The notes beneath the pieces are model-generated. The model did no database searches. It was given only the letters and a program-made list of their open reading frames with translations, and was not told the origin of the DNA. DNA of 64,000 nucleotides. It comes from Aptenodytes patagonicus. Taxonomy: Eukaryota > Chordata > Aves > Sphenisciformes > Spheniscidae. Where the stretch lies: positions 11,126,501-11,190,500 of the forward strand of contig NC_134963.1 of NCBI RefSeq assembly GCF_965638725.1, in the 5' to 3' direction. Shown piece after piece: positions 47,101 to 64,000 of the stretch. The translations under genes were made by a program, and so were the position numbers. How positions within the stretch are numbered: position 1 is the stretch's first letter; the number at the start of each line of letters is the position of its first letter.

Positions 47101-50100
47101 AGGAGCAGAGTCCTTGGCTGTCTTCCTTGGTGAACGCTGTGGGGACTGGCGTGCCCACCAAGGGCTTCCCCGTGGGCGCAGACGAGCAGGCGGCACGCTG
47201 GAACCCGCCCCGCTGCGGAGTGCCAGACCTCCCGGTGTCACCAGACGGCCAGAACGGGCGGAATCGGCAGAAGCGGTTCGTCCTCTCTGGCGGACGCTGG
47301 GACAAGACTGATCTCACCTACAAGTAAGAGAGGCCTGAAACGGGAGTCAGGCTGGTTTGCTTCTCCCTCCCCAAACCTCTCAGTCTGATGTTTCCTGGAG
47401 TGCGGCATGCTGTAGTGTGATCATAAAAGCTGGAGGGCAACCCTAAAACTGGGTATGGCCAGCTGGGGGGCAGGGGAGCCATGTGCTGAACCACCAGCAG
47501 GGTCATACCCAGCACCTCCACATCCCCTCACGCTCCTGCTGCCGTAAACACAGCTGCCCACCCGCCCCTGCCCAAACGTATTCCACACAGCCCTTGTGTC
47601 ACCCTGCGGTCAGTCCCACGTCAACACCCCCATGTGCATACGTTCATTTCCCTACATCAAACCCCTGACACATGCCAAGCTGAGCTTCTACCACCGGCCC
47701 TCTCCTGCTCTGCCTTTGCTCCCCCCAGCCACCCCGCTGTGGGCTCACTTCACAGTTTATTTTAAAAAGACCTTTTTATTCAGCTGTTATTGATGTTCCC
47801 ATAAACACGACTTCAGTGTAAAGTTTTGCCCAAGTCACCCCACACATTCTCAATTGCGAATCTCCTCAACAGGCTTGCGGGAGGGTTGTGCTGCCTCCCC
47901 AGTTGCCCACAGGGGCACAAGTGGAGAGGTGAGCACACTCGTACGGACTTTGACAGCACATAAATCACCTTTTGTTTAATTAAGTGCAGGAGACAGTTCC
48001 TCATAGTGTTAGGAGGCGATAGATTACAGAAAGGCTTCTTCCTTTTTTTTTTGGTCAACAGTGTTAAAGAAACACAGCAGAGACGAACACACACCAACAC
48101 TGTTAATGGAAGGGAAAGCAAGCTCCCTCTGTGGCAGACCTTGCAGTCTGCTTATGTTATAGGAAGGCACAAGAGGCGGCAGCTGCTCTGAGCGAGCCCA
48201 GGTTTCCAGGGGCAAAAAATGCAGACTGAGGAGAAATCACAGCACAGCACTCCCAGGCACCTCTGCGGGGCTGGACGCACAGGGGACAGACCTGGGAAAT
48301 GCTGAATCACTTCAGTCCGAAAAACACAGATCTGCAAAGCTCTCCAGAGAGCTCACCTGGGCCCACCAGCCAGAGGGTTTCAACACTGATGGGATTTATC
48401 TGCTGCACATGTTGTTTGGAAGAGGGTGCCGGAGCAGTGCTTGTATGGATTGGGGATGTTCAGGTGCTGAGAGAGAGTGGCAGCCCTAGTGACGTTGATC
48501 CTACAGCTAGTGTCTTCATGACAACAGTGTCCACGGGACAGCAGCTGATGCTCTCCTCATCCAGTGTCTGTTGCTTTTCAGAATTATCAGGTTCCCGTGG
48601 CAACTTGTAAAAGCTAAAGTGAGAAGGACCATCGAGGAAGCTTTGAAAGTCTGGAGCGATGTGACCCCACTGACCTTCACCGAGGTGCAGGAGGGCCGGG
48701 CTGACATCATCATCGATTTCACAAGGTGAGCACAGTAGGCAGCAGCACCCTTCTCCCAGGCAGAGCAGCAGCCTTGCAGGCAAGACCCCAAGCTTCTAAC
48801 TAGAGCAGAGAGCTGCCAGCACACAACTTAGGCACTTAAGTGGAGGCTCATATTTCTGCTTTCAGACACTGGGATGTTTTTGGTTGTGGGGTTTTTTTTT
48901 TGTCCGTTGTGGGCTGCTTGGTGCAAGTGCAGCTGTTCTGTGCTGGCTGTGCACAGTACCGTTACTGATCATTCATTAATTTTCCTGGTACATTTACGTT
49001 TCTCTGCCCACAGGCTGTTTTCCTAAGCGTTTGTTTTGACTTTCCATCTTCAGGTCCTCCATCCTGTCCCTTGACTGAACGACGTAACTGTCTGCCCAAA
49101 GACAAATATAGTTTCTTGGTTAAATGAATCTTGGCTCCCGGCCTGAAATTCACTTTTGGCAAAATACGCACGGGGGCAAAGACTTCCCTCTGCTGCATGT
49201 TTGCACAGAACTAATAAAGTCAGTGGAGACCGTCCAAGCAGTGATGCGATGTGCATGCTGTGTATTTGCCTGTGCCTCCCTCAGCTCTCTAAAGTGGCCA
49301 CATCTCTCATGGGTTTCCTTCACTAGTCAACAGCAGAATTGGCTTGAGTGAGGACCTGAGAGTTTGGCTGGGTTTGCTGCCGGCTGCCCCTCTGCATCCC
49401 CCCACCGCTCAGCTATGTCAACTTAATCTTGGCTCGAGCAGTCACCTCCTTAATTCTTTAGGCTCCATGGTCAGCTTTGGGCTGGAAGCTGAACAGGGGG
49501 AGGAGAGAAACATCCCTGAGAAAACATGTGAACTCCCCAGGGCTTGGTGTGACTGAGCTCTGCTTCCTCAGTGCTTGGTGTGACCAAGCTCTGCTTCCTC
49601 AGTGCCTCAATGCAGAACCGAGTTTGTGGCAATCTGAAGGGCTCAAAACAGTCGATCCGGACTAGTGGGTTGAACTTGGGATGGGAATAAGAGCTGCTGT
49701 CCCCTCGCAGTGACTCCCAACCTTTGGCTATATGATGCTGTTCACTGGAGGTACACAGCTGTTTGTCTGAGGTGCAATGTGTCTTCCCTCCAGGTACTGG
49801 CATGGAGATAACTTGCCTTTTGATGGGCCTGGAGGGATCCTGGCACACGCATTCTTCCCCAAGACACACCGGGAGGGAGACGTCCATTTTGACTATGACG
49901 AGACCTGGACTATTGGGAACAACCTGGGTACGGTACTGTTTCAGGGGGAGCTGTGGACGCTCCAGGATGCTTCTCAGGGCACTTGGAAAGGATTCAGTTG
50001 TGGTGTGAACAGGGACCCTGTAAAACTGAGAGGCAGCAATCATTTTTGTGGTGTGCATTGTCATCTCCTACCACTTACAACCCTACTGGTAGTATTCAGG

Positions 50101-53100
50101 TCTTTTCTTGTCACCCTTCAGCCACAGCAAAGCCTGTGTCCAGCCAGGACCCTGGTTTCCTAGTGGGCTCCCTCTGTGTGAGGGGAGCAAGAGCGACACG
50201 TCTGAGAGACAGCTCCCCTGCCCAGCCATACGCCCTGCCACTTGGGAATTGCACCCAGCATTGGCAGGAGCCATTAGAAATAAAGCAGGGAAAGGGTGAA
50301 GGAAAACTGAGGCTCAGGCACCGGCTGACAGTTGCCTTCCAAAGGACAGCCTCAGCCCCAGTCCCTGCGTGCACTGTTCACCGCCTGCCCACAAAGTATT
50401 TTCTCTTTGAACAAGTCCATAAAGGGAAACCACCCAGGCTCCAGCTCTGCCCCTGTGGCCTGGGAATGCTCTGACCATAAACAACGCCACATCAAGTCAA
50501 GCCTCTTTTTCTTCTTTTTTTTTTTTTTTTTGCTAATAATAGATCCAAGCTGGTAGCTCTCTGCTTGGGCACTCAGGGTCTGGTGTCACAGTATCTCATG
50601 AGATACTGCAGTACTGCCTGGGACCATCTGAACCAGTGCCCAAAGCATCAGTTTCTGCAAGACCCTCCAAAATTAACCCAGGTCAGCCCCTCCTCCTCCT
50701 TCCCAGTTTAGCTACAGGGACAAAGACACAATCACAAAGCCCAAGTCAAACCCCTGCCTCTCTGCAGTTTCCCAAACATTTTGTCCACATCAATGTTCAG
50801 GGCTCAGATGGGCTCCCCCAAAGGCCACTTTATTGCCAGTTGTATGCCAACTTGAGTCCCTGCGTGGGGCACAGGACTGCTACGTCTCCAACCCTGTTCA
50901 CACTGACCCGAAAACAAGAACTACAGAGCACCAGATCTTTCTGCAGAAGCATTTCTGCTCCTTAGGGAATGGTGGGCTCTGCTGTTTTTCACCCTCTGTT
51001 GGGGCTGCCTGTGTTGTTAAGAATTTCCTACATTCTCCCACAAAGACAGTGTTGGAGGCAAACCAGGAACTGAAAACGGATACCAGTTCCCATCAGAATC
51101 CAGCCCTATTCCATGGCCCTTTTCCCCCCCCCTACGTTTTCCATAAATAAATGTTGTAAAAGCTCTTTGCAGCTAATTGCCATTTAATATGCTGAAAAGA
51201 GCTTTATGATATAAACATGGAAAAATCCTTATCTCAGCTCTCAGTGAGACGGGGAAATCCTTAGCCTCATTTTACAGATGGGAGAGCAGAAGTATGAGAA
51301 GGGCTAAGGGGTGCCCTGGGGTCACCCCAGAGCCGTGCAGGAAGCAGGACTCCACGTGGAGGACCTTCTGCGAGGGACACAGTGATGCTCCCCGGCACAG
51401 CTTCTTCAGGCATGCTGTTGTTCACATCCCCCCAGAGGACCTGACAATAGCACAGCCGATCTGCCAACACTGGAAAGCATCAAGTGAGGAGCCTGCCAAA
51501 CTAAACAGAAGTGTCTGAAAGTTTGTAATAAATCACTGACATATAAATCCCATTTTCTCAGCTGACCTAGATGTGTCGATTTAATTGGGTCAGTGCTGTG
51601 CAAAATCGCTTCAACGTAAAGCTGACCAGCGGAGGAAGACAGGGGCTCACCTTCCCCTCCACCCTTCCCAGGCGTTCCTCCCAGTTGCATCCCCCCTGTC
51701 CCGTCCCATCCTGTCCCGGTGCTGAGAAGTGACCTGCTCCCCTGGAGCCAGCAGGGAAATCCTGCTTGGAGCAGCGAGGCTGGCTGACTCACATCCCTGC
51801 CTTTCTCATCACTTGGGCTGCATCTTGGAGGATTTCTGGCTGAGGGCAAGTGAATGAATACACTGGGACTTGTCAACAAACAGCCCCGCTCACAAGTTTC
51901 ACTGCTTAATATACCTCTCTTCCAGCTTTCCCTAAAATTTATCAACTTCAAAAAGGATCTATTGGAAGCTAAACAACACCTGCGAAATGACACATTTTTG
52001 CATACTGAAATCCACTTTTCCCCCCTCGCCTTTTCTACACGCTCCAAGGTCATGTATTCCTAAAATGTGATCTCCCATAAATCTACTTGAGTCTGGTGAA
52101 GAAGGCCCAGGCCTTGACACTTGGTAATTTTTTATGGGTTTATTTCTAAATGTCACCTTCTTGCTACAGTCCACACACAAGCAATAAATGAGCTCCCTCT
52201 GCTGTCTGTGTGACAACAGCCATTAGCAAGTTTTAATCCTCCCTGATGCAGGTATCTTCCACAGCAGAGGTGATCTAAATGGGACCTGATACGCTACAGC
52301 TGTAGCCAACAACTGCTGCAAGGCTGGGCCGACAAAAACCAACCTTACCACCCTGACACCTCCTTCTATGGGCCAGACTTCTTTCTCCGTGCAAATTTCT
52401 TCTATCCAAAAGCACACGGAAAACCCTTTTCTTCCTGACAGCTGACGGGGTACAGAAGCCCCTGGTGACAGAATTACAAATTACCAACATGCCCAGGCTA
52501 GTACCTGAGTGTATGAATTCACTCACACTCCTCCAGGAAAACCCTGGGAACAACAACCTGCAAGCGCTGTAGTCGAGGTAGATGTCTCTTTCCTCGCGTT
52601 AGGCTCCTACAACATACCTCAGTGCATTGTCAGTGGCTGATAATTGCTAGAAGTGAGCCTAGGAGGCAGGCGTCCCCCACACAAGCAGGCAAAAGCATCT
52701 CCCACCTTTTCCCTTTGCAGGCACTGACCTCCTCCAAGTGGCTGCTCATGAGTTTGGCCACGTCCTGGGCCTGCAGCACACAGCTGTCTCCAAGTCACTG
52801 ATGTCGCCTTTCTACATCTTCCGCTACCCCCTAAGTCTGAGTGAGGATGACAAGCAAGGTATCCAGTACCTCTATGGGAAACCCAAACCGGATCCTGACC
52901 CAACCCCAACTCAGCCAGCAGAGCTGCCCCAGCTGGACCTTGAAACAAATGAGATCACCAACGTGGAGGTGAGTGAACAGCTTGCCTGTGTCCTCCTCTA
53001 ACCCCATAGCTTGTTCCCAGCTGCTGGGACTGTCCTCACTGTGAGGCCAGCAGCAGGCTTACACACGGTTTGGTGTCTGTGTCTTCCACCCATGCTGCTA

Positions 53101-56100
53101 AGCCCAGGTCCAGACCCCATGGCTGGCACTGCCAGCCAGCCTGGGATGGGCGGGGAGGGGATCTTTGGGCAGCACATGCCCAACCAAAACTGGCTGGAAG
53201 CAGGGCAGTCGCCTGGACACAGGGACTTCCCGTCTGCTGAACCCAGCCTGGGCGAAGGGGGTTCCCGCAAGTCCAAGCACCTGACCGGCCGTGCCGTGCT
53301 TTGGCAGTCTGTGCAGCCCGACGCCTGCGACACAGCTTTCGATGCCGCGTCCACCATTCGAGGGGAGCTGTTCTTCTTCAAGTCTCGCTATGTGTGGCGG
53401 CTCCGAGCTGGAAAGCTGCAGGATGGCTACCCAGCTCTGGCCTCCCGCCACTGGCAGGGGATCCCCAGCTCTGTTGATGCCACCTTCGAGGACCCTCTGG
53501 GCAATATCTGGTTTTTCCAAGGTAAGAGCTAGACTGGGATCAGATGGCTTGGAAATGCATCTCCTTTACTGAGGGGTATTCAGGACCCAACAAGTTCCTG
53601 GGAGGATAAACCTTCTGGGCATCCTCAGCAATCCAGTGATCCTTGTTATTTGTTTCCTTCTCTGTTTAGTTTAAACTTTTTAGCAGATATTGAGGGGGGA
53701 AGAGAGAAGGAGGGGTCACTTTTATTTGACACAGCCAAGATATCCCATTCTCCTCCTCTGGAACACAAACTTGTGTTTTGAGCCTCTGCCCTGGCAATGC
53801 TGCTGGCAGAGGAGGAGGAAGGAAACGCTTGCTCCATCCCCCCAGCTGTCCTGTGAAACACTGTGCCAGAAGAGAGCCCCAGACACTTTCACAGGTTGTG
53901 AAACTCCTGAGCCTGTTCCCCGAGGCCCTGCTCAGGGGATGGGCAGCATCTCCTCTGCTCCTCAGAGACCTGGATGCGGAGCTTCTGTAGTACCCCCAGA
54001 CTGAATGAGCCTACAGGGAGCCCGTGTGCAGAGCCAGACAACCTCCCGCCACCACGGGGATTAAAAACCAATCACCCACAGGGGGCCAAACCTCCTCCTG
54101 GCCAAACCTCCTCTGGAGTTGAAGACCAGCAACAACCCACATTTCAGCTCCACTGTTTTCTTTAATGGTCTTTCCAAGTGTAAATTTAATAGCGGGGATG
54201 CAGGATGACATAGGTACCCAGCTGCCCTGGGTGTGCATGCCCCATCTGCGCACCGTGAGACCGAGTACCAGAAAGCACACCACGCGGCTCTGTGGGCAGC
54301 GTTCCTGCATAAACAGATTACTTAGCACCTGACCTGCACACAAGGACTTACAGTGCTAAAATTGGCAGGCTCCTACCATGAGTTAAAATGAGATAAGGGG
54401 AAAGCATTACATGCCGTGGGCTAATTACAGAGATTCCCATTTTAATCTAATCTGGAATTATGCTTCCAGTCTCTATTTCAGCTTGGCAACTTCTTCCTGG
54501 TTTCTGTAGCTTGCTCCTTTACAGCCGCATGCCCCCTTTATGCCTGTGCATGCCCACATACGTTCTCCAAGCGCTGAGTTTGCAGGGTAGAGGCTGGTCC
54601 CTCCAGCCAAGTCTTTTATTATAACTTCCACAAATAGAGAAAAGACAGCTGCTAAAATGGTCCTCCTCGTCCCACCACTGATACCCTCCAGGTTGGACTG
54701 AGGTGGGAAGTCAGTGACAGCGTCCATGACACTGGTGGGGTTTTTGCCTCTCAGGCACAGCTTTCCCTGGGAGCTCTGCCAGCTCCAGTTGCGCAGTTGA
54801 CTGCCGAATTATCAGACACCAAAGAGCTTCTAAACCTTTGTCTCCCTTTTCTGTCTCCTCGACAGATTCTCAGTACTGGATTTACGATGGCGAGAGACGG
54901 GTATCTGGTCCCACCCCGATTGTGGAGCTGGGCCTCCCTGCATCCCCTGTGCAGGCAGCTCTGGTGTGGGGGGCTGAGAAGAATAAGATCTACATCTTCA
55001 GTGGAGGCAACTACTGGCGCTTCAACCCTCACACCCGCCAGGTGGACAACATCTACCCCCGGACCATGGCCGACTGGCGCGGCGTCCCTCAGGAGATCGA
55101 TGCGGCTTTTCAGGATGAGTTTGGTCAGTGCAGCAGGGACATGGCCTGCTCTGGGGTGAGCGCTCAGGCTGATGCCACTGGCCAGCTGGAAGAACTGGGT
55201 GGATTTAGACATTTGGTAGCAGTGGGCACTTCCCAGCCATAGCACATGCCATATAGTATAGAGAGAGAGGGGCAGCTCCCTCCAATGGGTAGGGAACTGA
55301 GGCTTCTCCCGTAAAAGTGAGAAGTTTTATCATTAATAATTGCAACAATCAACAGTTAAGCATCTGATAGAGAGAATTCAAACTTCTGACCAAGAAATGG
55401 TCACAGACTCCTACCCAGCTGTTACTGCTCCCGGCAAAGAAAGTGATGAGAAGACAGCAGAAACGCTGCCCACACCTCAGCCTAGGCAGCTGTCCTGAAT
55501 GAACAGGCTGCTTTCGGTATTGCCTAGTCCTCCCAGATATGCCCCATGCTGAAGACAGCATGACAGTGCCACAGAAACACTGGGGACAGCCAGGGTGCTT
55601 GGGATGACAGGTGCGGTGACTGCCTCTTTCCTCCCAAAGGATGCGGTGGAACGGCTCCCCACTGCTTCCAGAGCCTAAATCTCAGGGCAGCTTCCCCGCA
55701 GTAACAGATGGTCTGCGGCAGGTCTTCACAAGCTCCCTGTCATAGGCCCTGTTCAGGTCCTAGACGTCCTCTGCCCTCTCAGGGCTGAGCCACTACATGG
55801 GTACAACATATTTAAAACCATCGGGAATATAAAATAAAATCCATCCTGCTTACTCTCCCATCAAAACTAAAACAGTGTGAAAGAACAGTGTAAGCCACAA
55901 GCCTGGGTTCAAGTGAGATGAATCTAGCAGCATCTCCTGCCTCTTCCAGGCTCTCTCTTGGTACGGCGCATGCTGCAGTGTGTTAGCTAGACAAAATGCT
56001 AGGAAAGAGCCCAGAGCTGTGTGAACCCTGTCTCTCCTAACCCTTCCTCTCTCACCCACAGGTTTTGCCTATTTCTTGAGAGGCCGAGATTACTGGAAGT

Positions 56101-56195
56101 TCGATCCAGTCCAGGTGAAAGTGCTGGAGGGCTACCCACGCCAGATCAGCCAGGACTTCTTCAGCTGTACACCTTCCTCCAACTCCTTCAGATGA
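37660..56195 (+). CDS. MMP11: MMP11 (stromelysin-3), complete eight-exon gene
   Basis: Exons: 37687-37779 (signal peptide), 47073-47323, 48582-48725, 49794-49927, 52721-52968, 53308-53521, 54866-55123, 56062-56195. They join in frame to 491 aa (human 488). The start at 37687 ([20 protein letters not shown]) gives a normal signal peptide; an in-frame ATG at 37660 would add nine residues. The prodomain has the cysteine switch PRCGVPD (C79) and the furin site RNRQKR (94-99) before FVLSGGRW, the hallmark of intracellular activation in this family member. The catalytic domain carries [11 protein letters not shown] (217-227) and the Met-turn SLM (M235). Four hemopexin blades run from C297 to C483. 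It is a secreted metalloproteinase of tissue remodelling. The exon 6 acceptor is the least certain; 53308 matches the human junction (NVE/SVQPDAC against human PLEPDAPPDAC). Confidence 0.95.
37780..47072 (+). other. MMP11 intron 1
   Basis: A 9.3-kb intron between the signal-peptide exon and the prodomain exon. It starts in the CpG-rich region. It contains a short tandem run of about 20-bp units (gccgtgtgc...cacgctct, about 38899-38951). I see no nested gene or recognisable mobile element. Confidence 0.6.
49547..49606. repeat. Short tandem duplication in MMP11 intron 3
   Basis: gcttggtgtgac followed by gagctctgcttcctcagt is repeated once more, with small changes, about 30 bp later. Confidence 0.6.
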
Positions 56196-57305
56196 GGGGG
56201 GAGCTTGTGTCCTCCACGCTCCCCTTTCATCACCCTTACCTCCAGCAGCCACACAGAGGGTTCCCTCCGCCATTCCTGGCTTCCTTCCAGGCTCAGCATC
56301 CGACACAACATGTGTCTGACACAACAATGACAAAGTTTGCTCCTCTTCAGTTCCAGCAGCCCCAGCTTCAGTTGCTATCAATATAAAAGCATCTGCCATG
56401 TTCTTTGCAGGCAAGAACAGCCACTAAACCCTTAATGTGGCCACACTCTTCCAGCAGTAGCATCCCAAAAGCCATCAAGCCAGCCTGGAATGGGATCACG
56501 CTCTCCTAATTAACCTGGACCCCATCCTGTAGAACTGATCCAGTGGCATTTCCTATGTTTACATAGCTCACAACAGCAGCCCTTTGCTGCTCCAGACATT
56601 GGCCTGGGAGGAGGGCTTCCACTGGAACACCTCCCTCAGCCTTAGCCAGGGGGCTTTGAAGGACACTGACTGCCTGCGGAGGAATGCAGACGTGCAGCTG
56701 CTGCCAGGGTCACTTCACCAGGGCTGCAGTGGTGACTGCCAGGACCCTGCCGCAGCCCTACTCCCGGTTTTATGTTGTATCACTAGTATGCGTTAGGATT
56801 TTATACTGATTTGTATATAGACAAGGGGCCCCCCTATCCTTCCACGGTGCTGGGTGCCAGTGCTGGACACTGCCCCGTCGCTCCCTGTGCTCGTACTGAG
56901 TTAGGTTCCCCATCCTGGGTTGCTCATGACTGCACTGATCGGTCTCGTACCACTGTTCCCACTCCGCCTGGACACCAGGCTGGGGGCTGATACCGTACAG
57001 CCCCACTCCAGCTCTTTGCACACCCCTCGTTGCTACGTAACCTCATGCCAAAAAACCCAAAGGGGCGGCGGTCCGTTTCCTCCCTTTTCACCTTTCAACC
57101 CACCCGTGCCCCTCGCCGCTCCCCGCCCTGGGTGACCCCAGCGAGCAGGCCGGACTGCTGCCGGCCCGGGGGCAAGGAGGGTGACCGGTACCCCAGCCCC
57201 GGGGGGGTCTCGGTGCCGGCCGCTCCTCACGAGCGCAGCCGTAAATGTCTGTAGAGGGCGTACAGCCCCTCCTCCGTATCTACACGTACATATACCTGTC
57301 CGTGA

Positions 57306-63982
<6,677 letters not shown>

Positions 63983-64000
63983 TAGTTATGTTATGGGGGA

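Noticed and set aside
53011-53307. Upstream extension of MMP11 exon 6 as coding
   Set aside because: The human-matched junction at 53308 gives the best alignment, so the open stretch is treated as intron; listed as a weak finding only.

Overview
The window is vertebrate nuclear DNA, almost certainly from a bird and probably from Neoaves. The evidence is: split genes with GT-AG introns; immunoglobulin lambda V segments of the chicken type (leader [17 protein letters not shown] body beginning [10 protein letters not shown]); a CR1 LINE tail; and an LTR resembling those common in neoavian genomes. The single-copy genes are in the order VPREB3 - CHCHD10 - MMP11 - SMARCB1, the conserved block known from human 22q11.23 and chicken chromosome 15.

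Region 1 (1-788) is a 5'-truncated, otherwise essentially identical copy of the 3' part of the VPS29-like gene found whole at 13.1-15.6 kb. Region 2 (about 975-12.2 kb) holds eleven immunoglobulin lambda V segments, all on the minus strand. Only one (V4, 5026-5661) has every part of a rearranging gene: octamer, TATA-like box, leader exon, intact V exon and a canonical 23-bp-spacer RSS. The other ten lack a leader, an RSS or both, or have a damaged body. This is the avian arrangement in which pseudo-V segments serve as sequence donors for gene conversion. No J or C segment is present; from the orientation they should lie to the left of the window.

Region 3 (13.1-15.7 kb, minus) is a complete four-exon VPS29-like retromer gene with a CpG-rich promoter. 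Region 4 (16.4-17.5 kb, minus) is VPREB3, a two-exon pre-B-cell-receptor-type gene. Region 5 (17.5-23.4 kb) has no gene I recognise. Region 6 (23.4-25.1 kb, minus) is CHCHD10, a mitochondrial twin-CX9C protein, in a large CpG island. Region 7 (25.8-37.3 kb) is intergenic with only simple and tandem repeats.

Region 8 (37.6-57.35 kb, plus) is MMP11 (stromelysin-3) with eight exons that join in frame to 491 aa. Its proximal promoter holds a perfect 101-bp palindrome. Region 9 (57.45 kb to the window end, plus) is the 5' two-thirds of SMARCB1, including a 30-nt phase-preserving microexon. The MMP11 poly(A) signal lies only about 240 bp before the SMARCB1 start codon.

The window joins a B-cell locus (V segments plus VPREB3) to ubiquitously used genes: endosomal sorting, mitochondrial cristae and chromatin remodelling. 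The most notable observations are the apparent tandem-duplication junction through the VPS29-like gene, the mosaic distribution of RSS, leader and promoter parts among the V segments, the palindrome at the MMP11 promoter and the SMARCB1 microexon.
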